64,000 nt of DNA from Ruminococcus sp. (GCF_024692365.1 NZ_JAILMR010000114.1:61273-125272), one strand, 5' to 3'; positions 43,050 to 51,587 are shown, counted from the first letter of the stretch. Notes: a model not told the origin generated them from the sequence alone. Numbers and translations: made by a program.

Positions 43050-44563
43050 TCTGTGTACCTCCGCTTGAGCCATACTGCGCCGCCGATAAGTCCGACAACT
43101 ACAGGTACAGCGATAAAGAGTGCGATAGTCACCTTAGCTTTTGTAGCAGTTTCGATGCTCATTTCATCATGAGTCTGCTCCTTGCCGCCTATACCAAAGT
43201 CAAGAGCCAGTTCAGAATCATACATCCATGAGAATACCAAGCGCTGTAGATTTATAGGAATGATCGAATAAACCTGTTCGTAGTTCTCATCATCTATGAA
43301 TTCCGCGTTGCCTATTGCCATGACCTTTGAATCCGAACGCTGGGTATCGGTAGAATATACCGCAAGTTCCAGAACGTTGTTGCCCAGCGTCTGACGAGGC
43401 TTAGCACCACCCAAAGGCTGACCAATAGCAGTTGAAGAACGGTCGCCTACCTTGTCAACGGTCTCAAGAAGTCCACCTGCAAAAACGTGAGTGCTGTTAT
43501 CGCCCTCTCCGTAAAGCAGATCAAAACTTCTGGTATAGATCATTGCAGGTTTAATATACTGATCAGTGAACTCTCTGAGACCACTGGTGATGTCAATATT
43601 GGTGGTTTCATCTGCAACAACTATGCTGCAATAGAAGCTTGTATGATCATTCGGAGAATATAGATCGGGGTCTGTCTCTTCAACATAGTCATAGTCCATG
43701 GAGATATTATATTCCTTGAGCAGACTATCGATATTGACGTAATCCAGTTCAGCTTCGTTGGGCGACATCCAGAAGCAGATGTTTCCGCCCCTGTCGAGAT
43801 AATCGTTCAGAGCTTTCAGCTCGTTATCTAAAATATCGCTCTGGGGAGCTGCTAAAATTAAAATAACAGCGTCATCAGGAACGGAATCCATTCTTGTCAG
43901 GTCAAGAGTTTCAGCAATATAGTTACGTGCCGCAAGATCACTTTTAAGTTTGGTATAGTCTTTGTCAATAGACTTTTCACCGTGACCTGTCAGGAAATAT
44001 ATCTTTGTTTCTCTGCCTGTAACAACAGCCTCTATCGCACCGGTGATTCTGTTCTCACCTGTAAAATAGAATGCGCTTGTGGATTGCTTGCCATCGGTGC
44101 TTGCGTTTGAATGTGATTCAAACATAGTGTATGCAGGGATACGCTTGCTTCTTCCTTCACACTCAACAACTATATCACCTGAAGAGAGTTTGAAACCAAG
44201 TTCCTGAAGTTTCTTGGTCTTATCAGGTTCACTGTCAGGATCAAAAGCCTCAAAATTTATACAGTCGTAACTTGAATACTCATTCATAGCATTGTAGAGC
44301 GGCATATAATCTCTTGCAGTTGACAGTTGATCCATATCTTGTAAAAAGTAGAAATTTACTTTCTTGTCCACTGTTTTAAGATAATTCGTGGTGGAATCAG
44401 TAAGTTTGTATATTTTAGTCGGTGTAAGATCCCATGTGATATTCAGACGTGTCACCATCAAATTTATCAGGACAACAATCGCCAACGATATCGCAGCGAA
44501 AATAAGTGCAACGGCAGTGAAGCCGCGAGACTTCTTCGGTTTAGTGGTTTCTTTCTGTGCCAT
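43046..44563 (-). CDS. GldG-like ABC-associated membrane protein
   Basis: 505 residues with an N-terminal transmembrane helix (~15-38, FTAVALIFAAISLAIVVLINLMV) and a C-terminal one (~475-495, ITIALFIAVPVVVGLIGGAVWL). The extracytoplasmic body belongs to the GldG / ABC-type uncharacterised-transport family: KTVDKKVNFYFLQDMDQL, KIYFLTGHGEKSIDKDYTKL and LILAAPQSDILDNELKALNDYLDRGGNICFWMSP are characteristic (shown in parts). It probably works with the ATPase and permease upstream; no gliding is implied in this organism. It lies 17 nt after the permease gene and overlaps the DUF4340 gene by 4 nt. Confidence 0.88.
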   Translation of the reverse strand: MAQKETTKPKKSRGFTAVALIFAAISLAIVVLINLMVTRLNITWDLTPTKIYKLTDSTTNYLKTVDKKVNFYFLQDMDQLSTARDYMPLYNAMNEYSSYDCINFEAFDPDSEPDKTKKLQELGFKLSSGDIVVECEGRSKRIPAYTMFESHSNASTDGKQSTSAFYFTGENRITGAIEAVVTGRETKIYFLTGHGEKSIDKDYTKLKSDLAARNYIAETLDLTRMDSVPDDAVILILAAPQSDILDNELKALNDYLDRGGNICFWMSPNEAELDYVNIDSLLKEYNISMDYDYVEETDPDLYSPNDHTSFYCSIVVADETTNIDITSGLREFTDQYIKPAMIYTRSFDLLYGEGDNSTHVFAGGLLETVDKVGDRSSTAIGQPLGGAKPRQTLGNNVLELAVYSTDTQRSDSKVMAIGNAEFIDDENYEQVYSIIPINLQRLVFSWMYDSELALDFGIGGKEQTHDEMSIETATKAKVTIALFIAVPVVVGLIGGAVWLKRRYTE

Positions 44564-44579
44564 GTATTATTCCCTCCAA

Positions 44580-45311
44580 TCAGTTTTGGGTGCGGCGACG
44601 CTTTTCAATGTGAAGTATGATCCAGAAGAGTACCATAACAGTCAGGCTAAGGAAGAATACAAGATCTTCCAAACGGAACATACCCTGTGCGAAGAACAGA
44701 AAACGTCGCTGCATCGAGAACCATGTAACAACAGAATTGATCTTAGGATTGCTCTCTATCCACTTTGTTGCAGCCAACTGATCAAGAGCCAGAAAACCTT
44801 CCATAATGATCTCACCGATTATCGCAGCAATGATAGAACTGCTCTGCATAGAGGATAAAAGCATACCAATGGAAATGCAGGCAGTTCCCCACAGGAAAAA
44901 GCTAAGATACGAACAAATAAGCGACGGCCATATAACTGTTCCGTGTTGGGAGATATAAATTGGGAAGAACAGTGAAAGCACCAACATGAACAGGAAGACT
45001 GTAACTATCGAAAAGAACTTCGCAAGTACGATCTGAGGCACTGTCAGCGGGCTGGTAAGCAGCTGAACCTCGGTACCTCCGCGGCGCTCATCAGCAAAAG
45101 AACGCATGGTCAGAAGCGGTATGATGAATATAAAATAGAAGAAATGATTATAGAACATATCAGGGAAGGAGAACTGGAATACACTTGTCTCCATTTGTGC
45201 GATCCTGGTCACGAATGCAAACCCGTAAATCAGCATGAACAAAGCCGACAGCACGTAAGCAAACGGCGAGTAAAAGAACGACTGGATCTCCTTTTTATAT
45301 AAAGAAAACAT
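44580..45311 (-). CDS. ABC-2-type membrane permease (GldF-like)
   Basis: 243 residues with six membrane helices; the N-terminus MFSLYKKEIQSFFYSPFAYV and the region RSFADERRGGTEVQLLTSPLT are hallmark sequences of the NosY/GldF ABC-2 permease family. Further helices are FFSIVTVFLFMLVLSLFFPIYI, SSIIAAIIGEIIMEGFLAL and LVFFLSLTVMVLFWIIL. It lies 15 nt downstream of the ATPase gene with AAGGAGG before the ATG. Together they form a transporter of unknown substrate, linked to the GldG-like and DUF4340 proteins. Confidence 0.9.
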   Translation of the reverse strand: MFSLYKKEIQSFFYSPFAYVLSALFMLIYGFAFVTRIAQMETSVFQFSFPDMFYNHFFYFIFIIPLLTMRSFADERRGGTEVQLLTSPLTVPQIVLAKFFSIVTVFLFMLVLSLFFPIYISQHGTVIWPSLICSYLSFFLWGTACISIGMLLSSMQSSSIIAAIIGEIIMEGFLALDQLAATKWIESNPKINSVVTWFSMQRRFLFFAQGMFRLEDLVFFLSLTVMVLFWIILHIEKRRRTQN

Positions 45312-45325
45312 TTTGCGACCTCCTT

Positions 45326-46285
45326 TTACTTTTTGTCGGACTTGGAACGGCTGCGCTTTTTGCGTGTGAGGTCAAGGAATACCTTTTCAAGATCCGGTTT
45401 GTCCATAGACATCTCAACAACATTTATGCCATTTGCGACCATAGCAGACATGATAGTCTGACGTACTTTTTCATCTTCAAGAGCGATCTTGAATATAAAG
45501 GTACCATCACCCATATCAATGATATCCTTGACTTCTTTGATGCCGCTGATACCATCAATAGCAAAGGAAGCTGCGAGCTGATCTCCCTCGATAGTCAGAT
45601 TGAGAACAGCTGCATCGGTTGCCTTGCGCTCAAGATTTTCAATAGTATCCACAGCGCAGAGTTCACCCTTGTTGATGATAACAACGCGGTTGCATACAGC
45701 GCTTATCTCACCCAGGATATGCGAGGACAAAATGACCGAATGATCCTTGCCCAGCTCGCGGATAAAATTACGCAGTTCGGATACCTGTGAGGGGTCAAGA
45801 CCAACAGTAGGCTCATCGAGAATAAGCAGCTCGGGATCACCGATTATTGCCTGTGCCAGACCAACACGCTGCTTGTAACCTTTTGAAAGATTAGCGATCA
45901 GACGGCGGCGCATATCAGTAAGCTGAAGACGCTCCATCGCCCTCTCAATCTCCTTTTTGATATTGGCTCTTTTCACACCCTTGATACCTGCGCAGTAGCG
46001 GAGATATTCCTCTACACGCATATCGGGATAAAGGGGTGGTATCTCGGGGAGATAGCCTATACATTTTTTTGCAGCTCTTGCATCCTCTTTGATATCGTGT
46101 CCGCAGACGGTCACGGTACCTTCGGAGGATGGCAGATAGCCTGCGATGATATTCATCGTTGTGGATTTGCCCGCACCGTTTGGTCCGAGAAATCCAAGGA
46201 TCTCATTATCCCTTATCTCAAAGCTCAGATCATTTACAGCAGTAACGTGTCCGTAATGCTTTGTCAGGTTTTTAACTTCAACCAT
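45326..46285 (-). CDS. ABC transporter ATP-binding protein (GldA-like)
   Basis: 319 residues. Walker A is GPNGAGKST (~33-41); the Q-loop region is CIGYLPEIPPLYPDM; the signature is LSKGYKQR; Walker B is LLILDEPTVGLDP; the H-loop is VILSSHILGEISAVC. A ~100-residue C-terminal extension follows (DLEKVFLDLTRKKRSRSKSDKK at the end), as in ATPases paired with ABC-2 permeases. It is the first gene of a four-gene operon; AAAGGAG precedes ATG 46285. Confidence 0.92.
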   Translation of the reverse strand: MVEVKNLTKHYGHVTAVNDLSFEIRDNEILGFLGPNGAGKSTTMNIIAGYLPSSEGTVTVCGHDIKEDARAAKKCIGYLPEIPPLYPDMRVEEYLRYCAGIKGVKRANIKKEIERAMERLQLTDMRRRLIANLSKGYKQRVGLAQAIIGDPELLILDEPTVGLDPSQVSELRNFIRELGKDHSVILSSHILGEISAVCNRVVIINKGELCAVDTIENLERKATDAAVLNLTIEGDQLAASFAIDGISGIKEVKDIIDMGDGTFIFKIALEDEKVRQTIMSAMVANGINVVEMSMDKPDLEKVFLDLTRKKRSRSKSDKK

Positions 46286-46629
46286 TAAAAGGCTCCTTTC
46301 ATTTCATAAAAATAGCAGGTCAAAAAGACCGAATTGTCAATGTGTCGCTGTACACCTTTTAACACGAACACACGTTAATTTGTATTATCCTACATAAAGA
46401 TGAACTTGGAATGTACAAAATATGCACATTCCAATAATACTTGGTAAGAATTAATAAACCTAACCGACAGAGCCAAAAAAAAGTAGGAAGAGTGTACTCA
46501 GATTTGTATTGTTTTCAAATTCTTCATAAAAATTGACTTTATCAAAAATTGTACATTATAAATTAATCATTGCTTCAAACTTTTCCGAAATTGTAAGATA
46601 AAATAAATAATTAACAATCATAGAGTCTG
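46286..46629. other. Intergenic region between divergent ABC and GH48 loci
   Basis: Promoter of the leftward ABC operon is expected here (a GATAAT-like -10 near 46385-46390, with no clear -35). The rest is AT-rich with no gene. Confidence 0.4.
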
Positions 46630-46790
46630 GGCAAAGCGCCGAAAAATTGTTATTAAACGATTAAGTCCCCCAAAAAGCTTGAAAAGTTAGGATATTAGAT
46701 ATTTTAGACAAATGCTGTTTATTTTAGGTAGGCAAACCGCTGAAAATATAGTTTCTAATCGATTAAGTACTGAAAAAAGCTTGAAAAATA
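46630..46790 (+). repeat. 102-bp tandem duplication carrying promoter-like boxes upstream of GH48
   Basis: Two diverged copies share GGCAAA..CGC.GAAAA, CGATTAAGT and AAAAAGCTTGAAAA, at offsets of 101-102 bp (for example CGATTAAGT at 46658 and 46760). Each copy ends in TTGAAA, which serves as a -35 element in the second copy. Confidence 0.7.
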
Positions 46791-46808
46791 AAAAATATCG
46801 TGTATAAT
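46781..46808 (+). promoter_or_regulatory. Promoter of the GH48 gene
   Basis: TTGAAA (46781-46786), 16-bp spacer, TATAAT (46803-46808). The predicted leader is about 195 nt. Confidence 0.65.
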
Positions 46809-46854
46809 TAGTTGTGGAAACAGTGATATAATTGTGTGACTTTTGTGGGCAGCA

Positions 46855-46980
46855 GAAAATACACGGGTGTTAGAGTTTTCTGACCAACTGTTTATGAAAG
46901 GACACAAATGTCCATATCATTGTTGCCAACAAGAGAGCGCAGGCTCAGCCTGCGAACATCGCTTGGCAGTTTCTGCCAAG
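46855..46980 (+). promoter_or_regulatory. Hairpin-rich 5' leader of the GH48 mRNA
   Basis: Four stems in order: AGAAAA/TTTTCT (46855-46882), GGACA/TGTCC (46901-46914), CGCAGGC-TCA-GCCTGCG (46938-46954) and CTTGGCAG-TTT-CTGCCAAG (46962-46980), ending 14 nt before the ribosome site GAGAGGGG. No U-tracts, so these are more likely mRNA-stabilising or regulatory than terminators. Confidence 0.6.
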
Positions 46981-47008
46981 TCAACTATCTACGAGAGGGG
47001 AATATTTA

Positions 47009-49660
47009 ATGCTTCCTAAGAAAACAAAGGCTGTTGTTGCTAGCATTCTTACAGCAGCAATGACAACAAATGTCATCGCAGCTACTGTTGTTCCTGCATC
47101 TGCAGCAAGAACAAAGACTAACAAGTACGGTGACAAGACTTATGCACAGCGTTTCATGTCCATGTACGACGATGTAATCACCAATGGTGTTGCTAACGGC
47201 TACATGTCCAAGAACGGTCAGTCATCCGATTCTTTCGGTATCCCTTACCACTCCAAGGAAGAGCTGATCATTGAGGCTCCTGACTACGGCCACGAGACAA
47301 CTTCCGAGGCTATGTCCTATCTGGTATGGGTTGCAGCAATGCACGATAATCTTGTTAACAAGGACAAGACCACATTCGCAAAGGAAAATAAGAATGACCT
47401 TGCTAAGGCATGGAAGACCATGGAGAACATGATTCCTGACGTACAGGACAGCTTCTGGCAGTCCAGCAGCGTAAGCTCCCAGTACTGCGGTGAGTATGAT
47501 ACTCCCGATCAGTGCCCCAACGCTTGGGCTGGTGAGGCTAGCAAGACTGCTGAGAACCCCATCTTCAACAAGTTCACAAGCGTATATAATGGTAAGAACA
47601 ACCAGGGTGGTCTGTATCTGATGCACTGGCTGGCTGACGTTGATAACTGGTATGGCTTCGGTGAGGGTACCGAATTCACATTCATCAACACCTTCCAGCG
47701 TGGTGAGCAGGAGTCTTGTTGGGAAACCGTTCCTTTCCCCTGCGTAGAGGAAAAGAAGTATGGTAACTCTCAGCAGGGTCTGAAGGGTATCTTCAACCGT
47801 GACTCTAACGTAACAGCTCAGTGGGCTTACACTAACGCTCCTGACGCAGAAGACAGAGCTATCCAGGCTGTATATGACTCCATTAAGTGGGGCGTTTCCA
47901 ATTCTACAGTAAACGCTAAGGCTTCTGAGATGGGTGACGAACTCCGTAACAATATGTACGATAAGTACTATCAGGAGATCTCTACCAACACTTCTTGGTC
48001 CAACGGCAACGCCGGTGACAGATCCAAGCACTATCTGATGAACTGGTACACTTCTTGGGGCGGAGCTCTCAAGAGCACAGGTCAGAACTGGTGCTGGCAG
48101 ATCGGCTGCTCGCACGCTCATGAGTTCTATCAGAACCCTCTGGCTGCTTATGCACTGCTGACAGATCTGTCCTCCGGTATGAAGGCACAGGGTGCTAAGG
48201 ACGACTACACCAAGTCTCTGGAAAGACAGCTCGAATTCTATCTGTGGCTGCAGTCCTCCAACGGTCCTATCGCTGGTGGTGCTACCAACTCTTACAAGGG
48301 TCGTTACCTTGAGTATCCTTCCGGCGTTCCTACCTTCTATGGTATGATGTATGTTGAGCATCCTGTATATGCTGACCCCGGTTCCAACCACTGGACTGGT
48401 AACCAGGTATGGGCAGTACAGAGACTTGCTGAACTGTATTACTGGGCTAAGTCTAATCCCTCTAGCAGTGTTAACGTTAGACCCGGCGGAATGTCCATGG
48501 AAGCTGCTCTGGAGCAGATCCTCGACAAGTGGTGCGCATGGTTCGTTAACAACACTGTACTCACTTCTGACGGTGACTTCTATATGCCTTCCAACCTCGA
48601 TTGGAGCGGTAAGCCTGACACATGGAACGGCAAGGCTACAAGCAACAGCGGCCTGACCTGCAAGATCACTGGCTACGGCAACACCGACCTCGGTTGCGTA
48701 AACTCTCTCGCAAACACTCTGCTTTACTATGCTAAGGCTAAGGGTGTTAAGTATGACGATATCGCTGGTATGACTTACACCGATGTTGGCGGTTCCTTCA
48801 ACTTCAATATCGAAGACGCTACAAATGTTAAGGCAGGTACTAAGACTTACACTGCTAAGGATTCTTCTCTGCCTAAGGCTTCTCTGTATCTGGCTAAGAT
48901 GCTCATTGACCGTTCTTGGAAACTCGGTCGTGACGACATCGGTATGTCCAGAACCGAGCACAATGGTTCTCTCGCTCGTTTCTTCAGCCAGACCGTATAT
49001 ATCCCTGAGAGCTACAACGGCAAAATGCCTAACGGCGACACACTCGCAAATGGTGCTACATTCGAGAGCATCCGTTCAATGTACACCGGCAACTGCGCAG
49101 GTGCACAGACTTCTCAGGAGTGCGTAAAGCTTGTTGAAACTCTGAGAGCTGCATATAAGAAGGACGTTAACAACGGTGCTAAGTGGAGCAACAAGTACTC
49201 TGCATCCGACGCTGAAGGTCAGGCAGAGCTTGCTAAGTTCAAGAACGTAGCTAACGTTGACCTGAACTACCACAGATTCTGGCACGCTGGCGATGACATG
49301 ATGGCTATGGGTGTAATGTCTACACTGTATCCTCAGCTGGAGCCTGATAAGATGCCTGTTAAGGGTGGCGAGTCAACTGATATTGATTGGCCTCAGAATG
49401 TAAGAGCTATCACCAACTCTCAGTATCACCAGGTACAGTTCGTTTGGGACAAGGTAAAGGGCGCTGACAGATATGGTATCGCTGTTAAACTGGCTGGTAA
49501 GTGGAGAGTTCAGAAGTCTGACATCACCACAAACAGCTATGTAACTCCTAAGAACCTGACTCCCGGTATGACCTACAAGGTAGCAGTTGCTGCAAGAGTT
49601 AACGGTAAGTGGAATACAACCGATCCTATCAATCATGCTATCACTGTAACTGTTAAGTAA
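47009..49660 (+). CDS. cel48A: GH48 cellulase (processive cellobiohydrolase type) with C-terminal CBM37
   Basis: 883 residues. Signal peptide ~1-32 (MLPKKTKAVVASILTAAMTTNVIAATVVPASA in parts). The GH48 catalytic domain spans ~38-780 and is one of the most conserved cellulase folds. IIEAPDYGHETTSEA at 87-101 carries the two glutamates (E89, E100) that correspond, by recalled alignment, to E44 and the catalytic acid E55 of Cel48F. YHRFWHAGDD and QTVYIP near the end of the domain are also typical. The last ~90 residues (from ~790, QNVRAITNSQYHQVQF) are CBM37, as in the pectate lyase here. The gene has a strikingly strong codon bias (GGT, GCT, TCT, CTG) against its neighbours, a mark of very high expression. 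Role: attack on crystalline cellulose outside the cell. The symbol follows the R. albus naming. Confidence 0.95.
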   Translation: MLPKKTKAVVASILTAAMTTNVIAATVVPASAARTKTNKYGDKTYAQRFMSMYDDVITNGVANGYMSKNGQSSDSFGIPYHSKEELIIEAPDYGHETTSEAMSYLVWVAAMHDNLVNKDKTTFAKENKNDLAKAWKTMENMIPDVQDSFWQSSSVSSQYCGEYDTPDQCPNAWAGEASKTAENPIFNKFTSVYNGKNNQGGLYLMHWLADVDNWYGFGEGTEFTFINTFQRGEQESCWETVPFPCVEEKKYGNSQQGLKGIFNRDSNVTAQWAYTNAPDAEDRAIQAVYDSIKWGVSNSTVNAKASEMGDELRNNMYDKYYQEISTNTSWSNGNAGDRSKHYLMNWYTSWGGALKSTGQNWCWQIGCSHAHEFYQNPLAAYALLTDLSSGMKAQGAKDDYTKSLERQLEFYLWLQSSNGPIAGGATNSYKGRYLEYPSGVPTFYGMMYVEHPVYADPGSNHWTGNQVWAVQRLAELYYWAKSNPSSSVNVRPGGMSMEAALEQILDKWCAWFVNNTVLTSDGDFYMPSNLDWSGKPDTWNGKATSNSGLTCKITGYGNTDLGCVNSLANTLLYYAKAKGVKYDDIAGMTYTDVGGSFNFNIEDATNVKAGTKTYTAKDSSLPKASLYLAKMLIDRSWKLGRDDIGMSRTEHNGSLARFFSQTVYIPESYNGKMPNGDTLANGATFESIRSMYTGNCAGAQTSQECVKLVETLRAAYKKDVNNGAKWSNKYSASDAEGQAELAKFKNVANVDLNYHRFWHAGDDMMAMGVMSTLYPQLEPDKMPVKGGESTDIDWPQNVRAITNSQYHQVQFVWDKVKGADRYGIAVKLAGKWRVQKSDITTNSYVTPKNLTPGMTYKVAVAARVNGKWNTTDPINHAITVTVK

Positions 49661-49696
49661 TTAATTGACTTATATAGTACACTAACGCATAAACAT

Positions 49697-49737
49697 AAGA
49701 ACCGAGATGGCAATAGTCATCTCGGTTCTTTCTTTAT
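49697..49737 (+). terminator. Terminator of the GH48 gene
   Basis: AAGAACCGAGATG pairs with CATCTCGGTTCTT (13-bp perfect stem) followed by TCTTTATT. Confidence 0.9.
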
Positions 49738-49774
49738 TATGGAGGGAATTAGATTTTTAAAATGCTCTCACCCA

Positions 49775-50143
49775 TCAACCGAGTGAAAGCACATAATTAA
49801 CAAACTTATCCATACTGTCTTCTTCAAGCACCGATGATATCATCATGCTCGCCTCCCCTGCTTTCTTGGGCTCGATACCCACCTTTGAAGCAAAAAAATC
49901 CTGCAGGATAACACAAGGTGTAAACAGACCGTTCGCTTCAGCAACACCTTTCTGAGTCAGCACTATCTGACGGTAGGGCTCTTTTATTATCAGCTCTTCC
50001 TCGGTCAGCTTTTTGCACATCTTTACAGCGCTCGCTTTGGCAACATGAAGATAATCCGCGATATCCGTTGTACGAACACGCTCGCCGTTCTGCCCTAATA
50101 GATAGATCGTAATAAGATATTTTTTCTGCTGTTCTGTCAGCAT
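49775..50143 (-). CDS. DtxR/MntR-family metal-dependent transcriptional repressor
   Basis: About 122 residues from ATG 50143, with AAGGAG eight nt upstream (GTG 50149 is less likely). The N-terminal winged helix is typical: LTEQQKKYLITIYLLGQNGERVRTTDIADYLHVAKASAVKMCKKLTEEELI (in parts), followed by IVLTQKGVAEANGLF and the metal-binding dimerisation region HxxxxxFF-like (CVILQDFFASKVG with Glu-rich helices GEASMMISSVLEEDSMDKFVNYVL). The usual His of motif E-x-x-C/D-x-x-E-H is replaced here (AGEASMMIS), so metal ligands should be checked. It lacks the SH3-like third domain, as MntR does. It is surrounded by GTTAG-N6-CTAAC sites, including one at its own promoter, so it is the likely regulator of the island. 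Confidence 0.88.
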   Translation of the reverse strand: MLTEQQKKYLITIYLLGQNGERVRTTDIADYLHVAKASAVKMCKKLTEEELIIKEPYRQIVLTQKGVAEANGLFTPCVILQDFFASKVGIEPKKAGEASMMISSVLEEDSMDKFVNYVLSLG

Positions 50144-50161
50144 ATACACTTCTCCTTTGTA

Positions 50162-50177
50162 GTTAGACTGTCATAAC
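50162..50177. promoter_or_regulatory. Operator GTTAG-N6-CTAAC (autoregulatory, one mismatch)
   Basis: GTTAGACTGTCATAAC lies between the -10 box and the start codon of the repressor gene. Confidence 0.65.
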
Positions 50178-50185
50178 CATTATAT

Positions 50186-50214
50186 ATATTATCATTTGCA
50201 GATATCAAAGTCAA
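50186..50214 (-). promoter_or_regulatory. Promoter of the DtxR-family gene
   Basis: Minus strand TTGACT (50214-50209), 17-bp spacer, TAATAT (50191-50186); the operator follows 8 nt downstream. Confidence 0.65.
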
Positions 50215-50231
50215 TAATTTGACAATAATCA

Positions 50232-50247
50232 GTTAGTGAATTCTAAC
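50232..50247. promoter_or_regulatory. Operator GTTAG-N6-CTAAC
   Basis: GTTAGTGAATTCTAAC, perfect arms, upstream of the repressor promoter. Extra GTTAGGTTAG half-sites follow at 50261-50270. Confidence 0.75.
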
Positions 50248-50325
50248 TATATTACAAAAAGTTAGGTTAGGTAATACAAACTTTTATTTGTTTCTACAAA
50301 AATCTCCGTAGAATGAATAATAACC

Positions 50326-50354
50326 TTGACTTTGGTGAGAATACAAAGTATAAT
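50326..50354 (+). promoter_or_regulatory. Promoter of the DUF3793/flavodoxin operon
   Basis: TTGACT (50326-50331), 17-bp spacer, TATAAT (50349-50354). Confidence 0.8.
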
Positions 50355-50365
50355 ATAAGCATACA

Positions 50366-50381
50366 GTTAGTTTCATCTAAC
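50366..50381. promoter_or_regulatory. Operator GTTAG-N6-CTAAC
   Basis: GTTAGTTTCATCTAAC, perfect arms, 11 nt downstream of the -10 box of the DUF3793/flavodoxin promoter. Confidence 0.8.
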
Positions 50382-50403
50382 CTAGTTTTGAAAGGAGAAG
50401 CCT

Positions 50404-50967
50404 ATGCTTGCTGAAGACAGAAAACGATTCGAGAGTATATTAGCATTCCATGCGGCACCTACGCTGATGGGTCTGAAATGCGGAAGTCTTCCGACACTGG
50501 CATCACAAGAATATGACTACGATGAGATAGCACAGCTTTTCTCGGACGGTCATTTCGGCGAGAGAACATCAGCCCGGATCATAAGAAGATGCAGTCGCCG
50601 CACACTGGTATACGTTTACGACAAACGTCTGCTTGAAAAAACTCTCTCTGAAAGATCGGTCAGAAACTTTCTTATCGACTACGGCTACGATATCAAGCTG
50701 AATACTCAGCAGTGTCTTGATAAGCTATGCGAAAGGCTCTCCGAAAAAGACTTTCCCCATGAGATAGGAGTATTCCTCGGCTATCCGCTTGAAGATGTAA
50801 AAGGTTTTATCGCCAACTGCGGACAGCAGTGCAAACTCTGCGGTATGTGGAAAGTCTACGGCGATGTTGAACGCGCCAAACAATTATTTGAATGTTACAG
50901 GCAGTGCAGAACAAAGCTGTGCAGAGAACTTGCACAGGGGCGTTCTTTACAGGTCTGCGTAGCATAA
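50404..50967 (+). CDS. DUF3793 family protein
   Basis: 187 residues, cytosolic. It matches the DUF3793 family common in gut Firmicutes: FHAAPTLMGLKCGSLPTL near the N-terminus, RTLVYVYDKRLLEKTL in the middle, then HEIGVFLGYPLEDVKGFI and the Cys-rich end QQCKLCGMWKVYGDVERAKQLFECYRQCRTKLC (in parts; CxxC and further Cys residues that could bind a metal or cluster). Genes of this family usually sit next to flavodoxin and metal genes. Here it is 22 nt upstream of the flavodoxin and behind an operator of the metal repressor, so a role in iron-limited metabolism or haem/iron handling is inferred. Biochemical function is unknown. Confidence 0.85.
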   Translation: MLAEDRKRFESILAFHAAPTLMGLKCGSLPTLASQEYDYDEIAQLFSDGHFGERTSARIIRRCSRRTLVYVYDKRLLEKTLSERSVRNFLIDYGYDIKLNTQQCLDKLCERLSEKDFPHEIGVFLGYPLEDVKGFIANCGQQCKLCGMWKVYGDVERAKQLFECYRQCRTKLCRELAQGRSLQVCVA

Positions 50968-50989
50968 AAAGTCATTGGAGGTAAATCAA

Positions 50990-51394
50990 ATGAAAACAGC
51001 AGTAATTTTCTGGTCGGGCACAGGCAACACCGAGGCTATGGCTAACGCCGTTGCTGAGGGTGCAGGAGTATCCGCAACACAGGTATCAGCTTTCAGCGGT
51101 GATGTAAGCGAGTTTGATGCACTTGCACTGGGCTGCCCTGCTATGGGTGCTGAAGAACTGGAAGACACCGAATTCGAGCCTTTCTTCACAAGCATTGAGG
51201 GGAAGATAAGCGGCAAGAAGATCGCTCTCTTCGGTTCTTATGACTGGGGCGACGGTGAGTGGATGCGTCTGTGGACAGACAGAGTTAAAGCGGCAGGTGC
51301 AGAAGTCGTTGACGGTGAGGGTCTTATCTGCAATAACACCCCTGACGATGACGCTCTTGCAAAGTGCCGTGAGCTTGGCAAAAAGCTTGCGTAA
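50990..51394 (+). CDS. Flavodoxin
   Basis: About 134 residues from ATG 50990, with TTGGAGG upstream. The FMN phosphate loop is IFWSGTGNTEAMANAV. The flavin-stacking loops are ALGCPAMGAEELEDTEFEPFF and LFGSYDWGDGEWMRLW (Trp and Tyr/Trp positions). A flavodoxin substitutes for ferredoxin as electron carrier when iron is scarce, which fits its position behind a DtxR-type operator. It shares the operon with the DUF3793 gene and ends at a hairpin. Confidence 0.93.
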   Translation: MKTAVIFWSGTGNTEAMANAVAEGAGVSATQVSAFSGDVSEFDALALGCPAMGAEELEDTEFEPFFTSIEGKISGKKIALFGSYDWGDGEWMRLWTDRVKAAGAEVVDGEGLICNNTPDDDALAKCRELGKKLA

Positions 51395-51418
51395 GATTCC
51401 CTGTTTCATCTTTTTTTC

Positions 51419-51453
51419 GCAAAGGCTGCCGCTCAATTTACGGCAGCCTTTAC
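51419..51453 (+). terminator. Terminator-like hairpin after the flavodoxin gene
   Basis: AAAGGCTGCCG pairs with CGGCAGCCTTT; the U-tract is poor. Confidence 0.6.
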
Positions 51454-51454
51454 G

Positions 51455-51470
51455 GTTAGTTATATCTAAT
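51455..51470. promoter_or_regulatory. Operator-like GTTAG-N6-CTAAT
   Basis: GTTAGTTATATCTAAT, one mismatch, about 60 bp upstream of the -35 box of the feo promoter. Confidence 0.6.
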
Positions 51471-51531
51471 AAAATATACGGTTTACTTTGGCTAACTCTT
51501 CTGTTATTCCGACAAAGTCACTTTACAAATA

Positions 51532-51560
51532 TTGACTTTTGTGAGTTAGCGATGTATAAT
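51532..51560 (+). promoter_or_regulatory. Promoter of the feo operon
   Basis: TTGACT (51532-51537), 17-bp spacer, TATAAT (51555-51560). Confidence 0.85.
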
Positions 51561-51571
51561 TTAATTAAAAA

Positions 51572-51587
51572 GTTAGGTTGTTCTAAC
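51572..51587. promoter_or_regulatory. Operator GTTAG-N6-CTAAC
   Basis: GTTAGGTTGTTCTAAC, perfect arms, 11 nt downstream of the -10 box of the feo promoter, in the extended TTAGGTT/AACCTA context known for DtxR-type boxes. Confidence 0.85.

Noticed and set aside
46630..46760. GGCAAA/GCAAA words before GH48 as a tandem c-di-GMP (GEMM) riboswitch
   Set aside because: The other invariant parts of that aptamer are missing and the repeats lie upstream of or overlap the promoter, so they would not be transcribed in full.
47222..48961. A 579-codon open frame antisense to the GH48 gene
   Set aside because: It mirrors the biased codon use of GH48, lacks a ribosome site and reads as low-complexity Leu/Val/Ser sequence without any fold.
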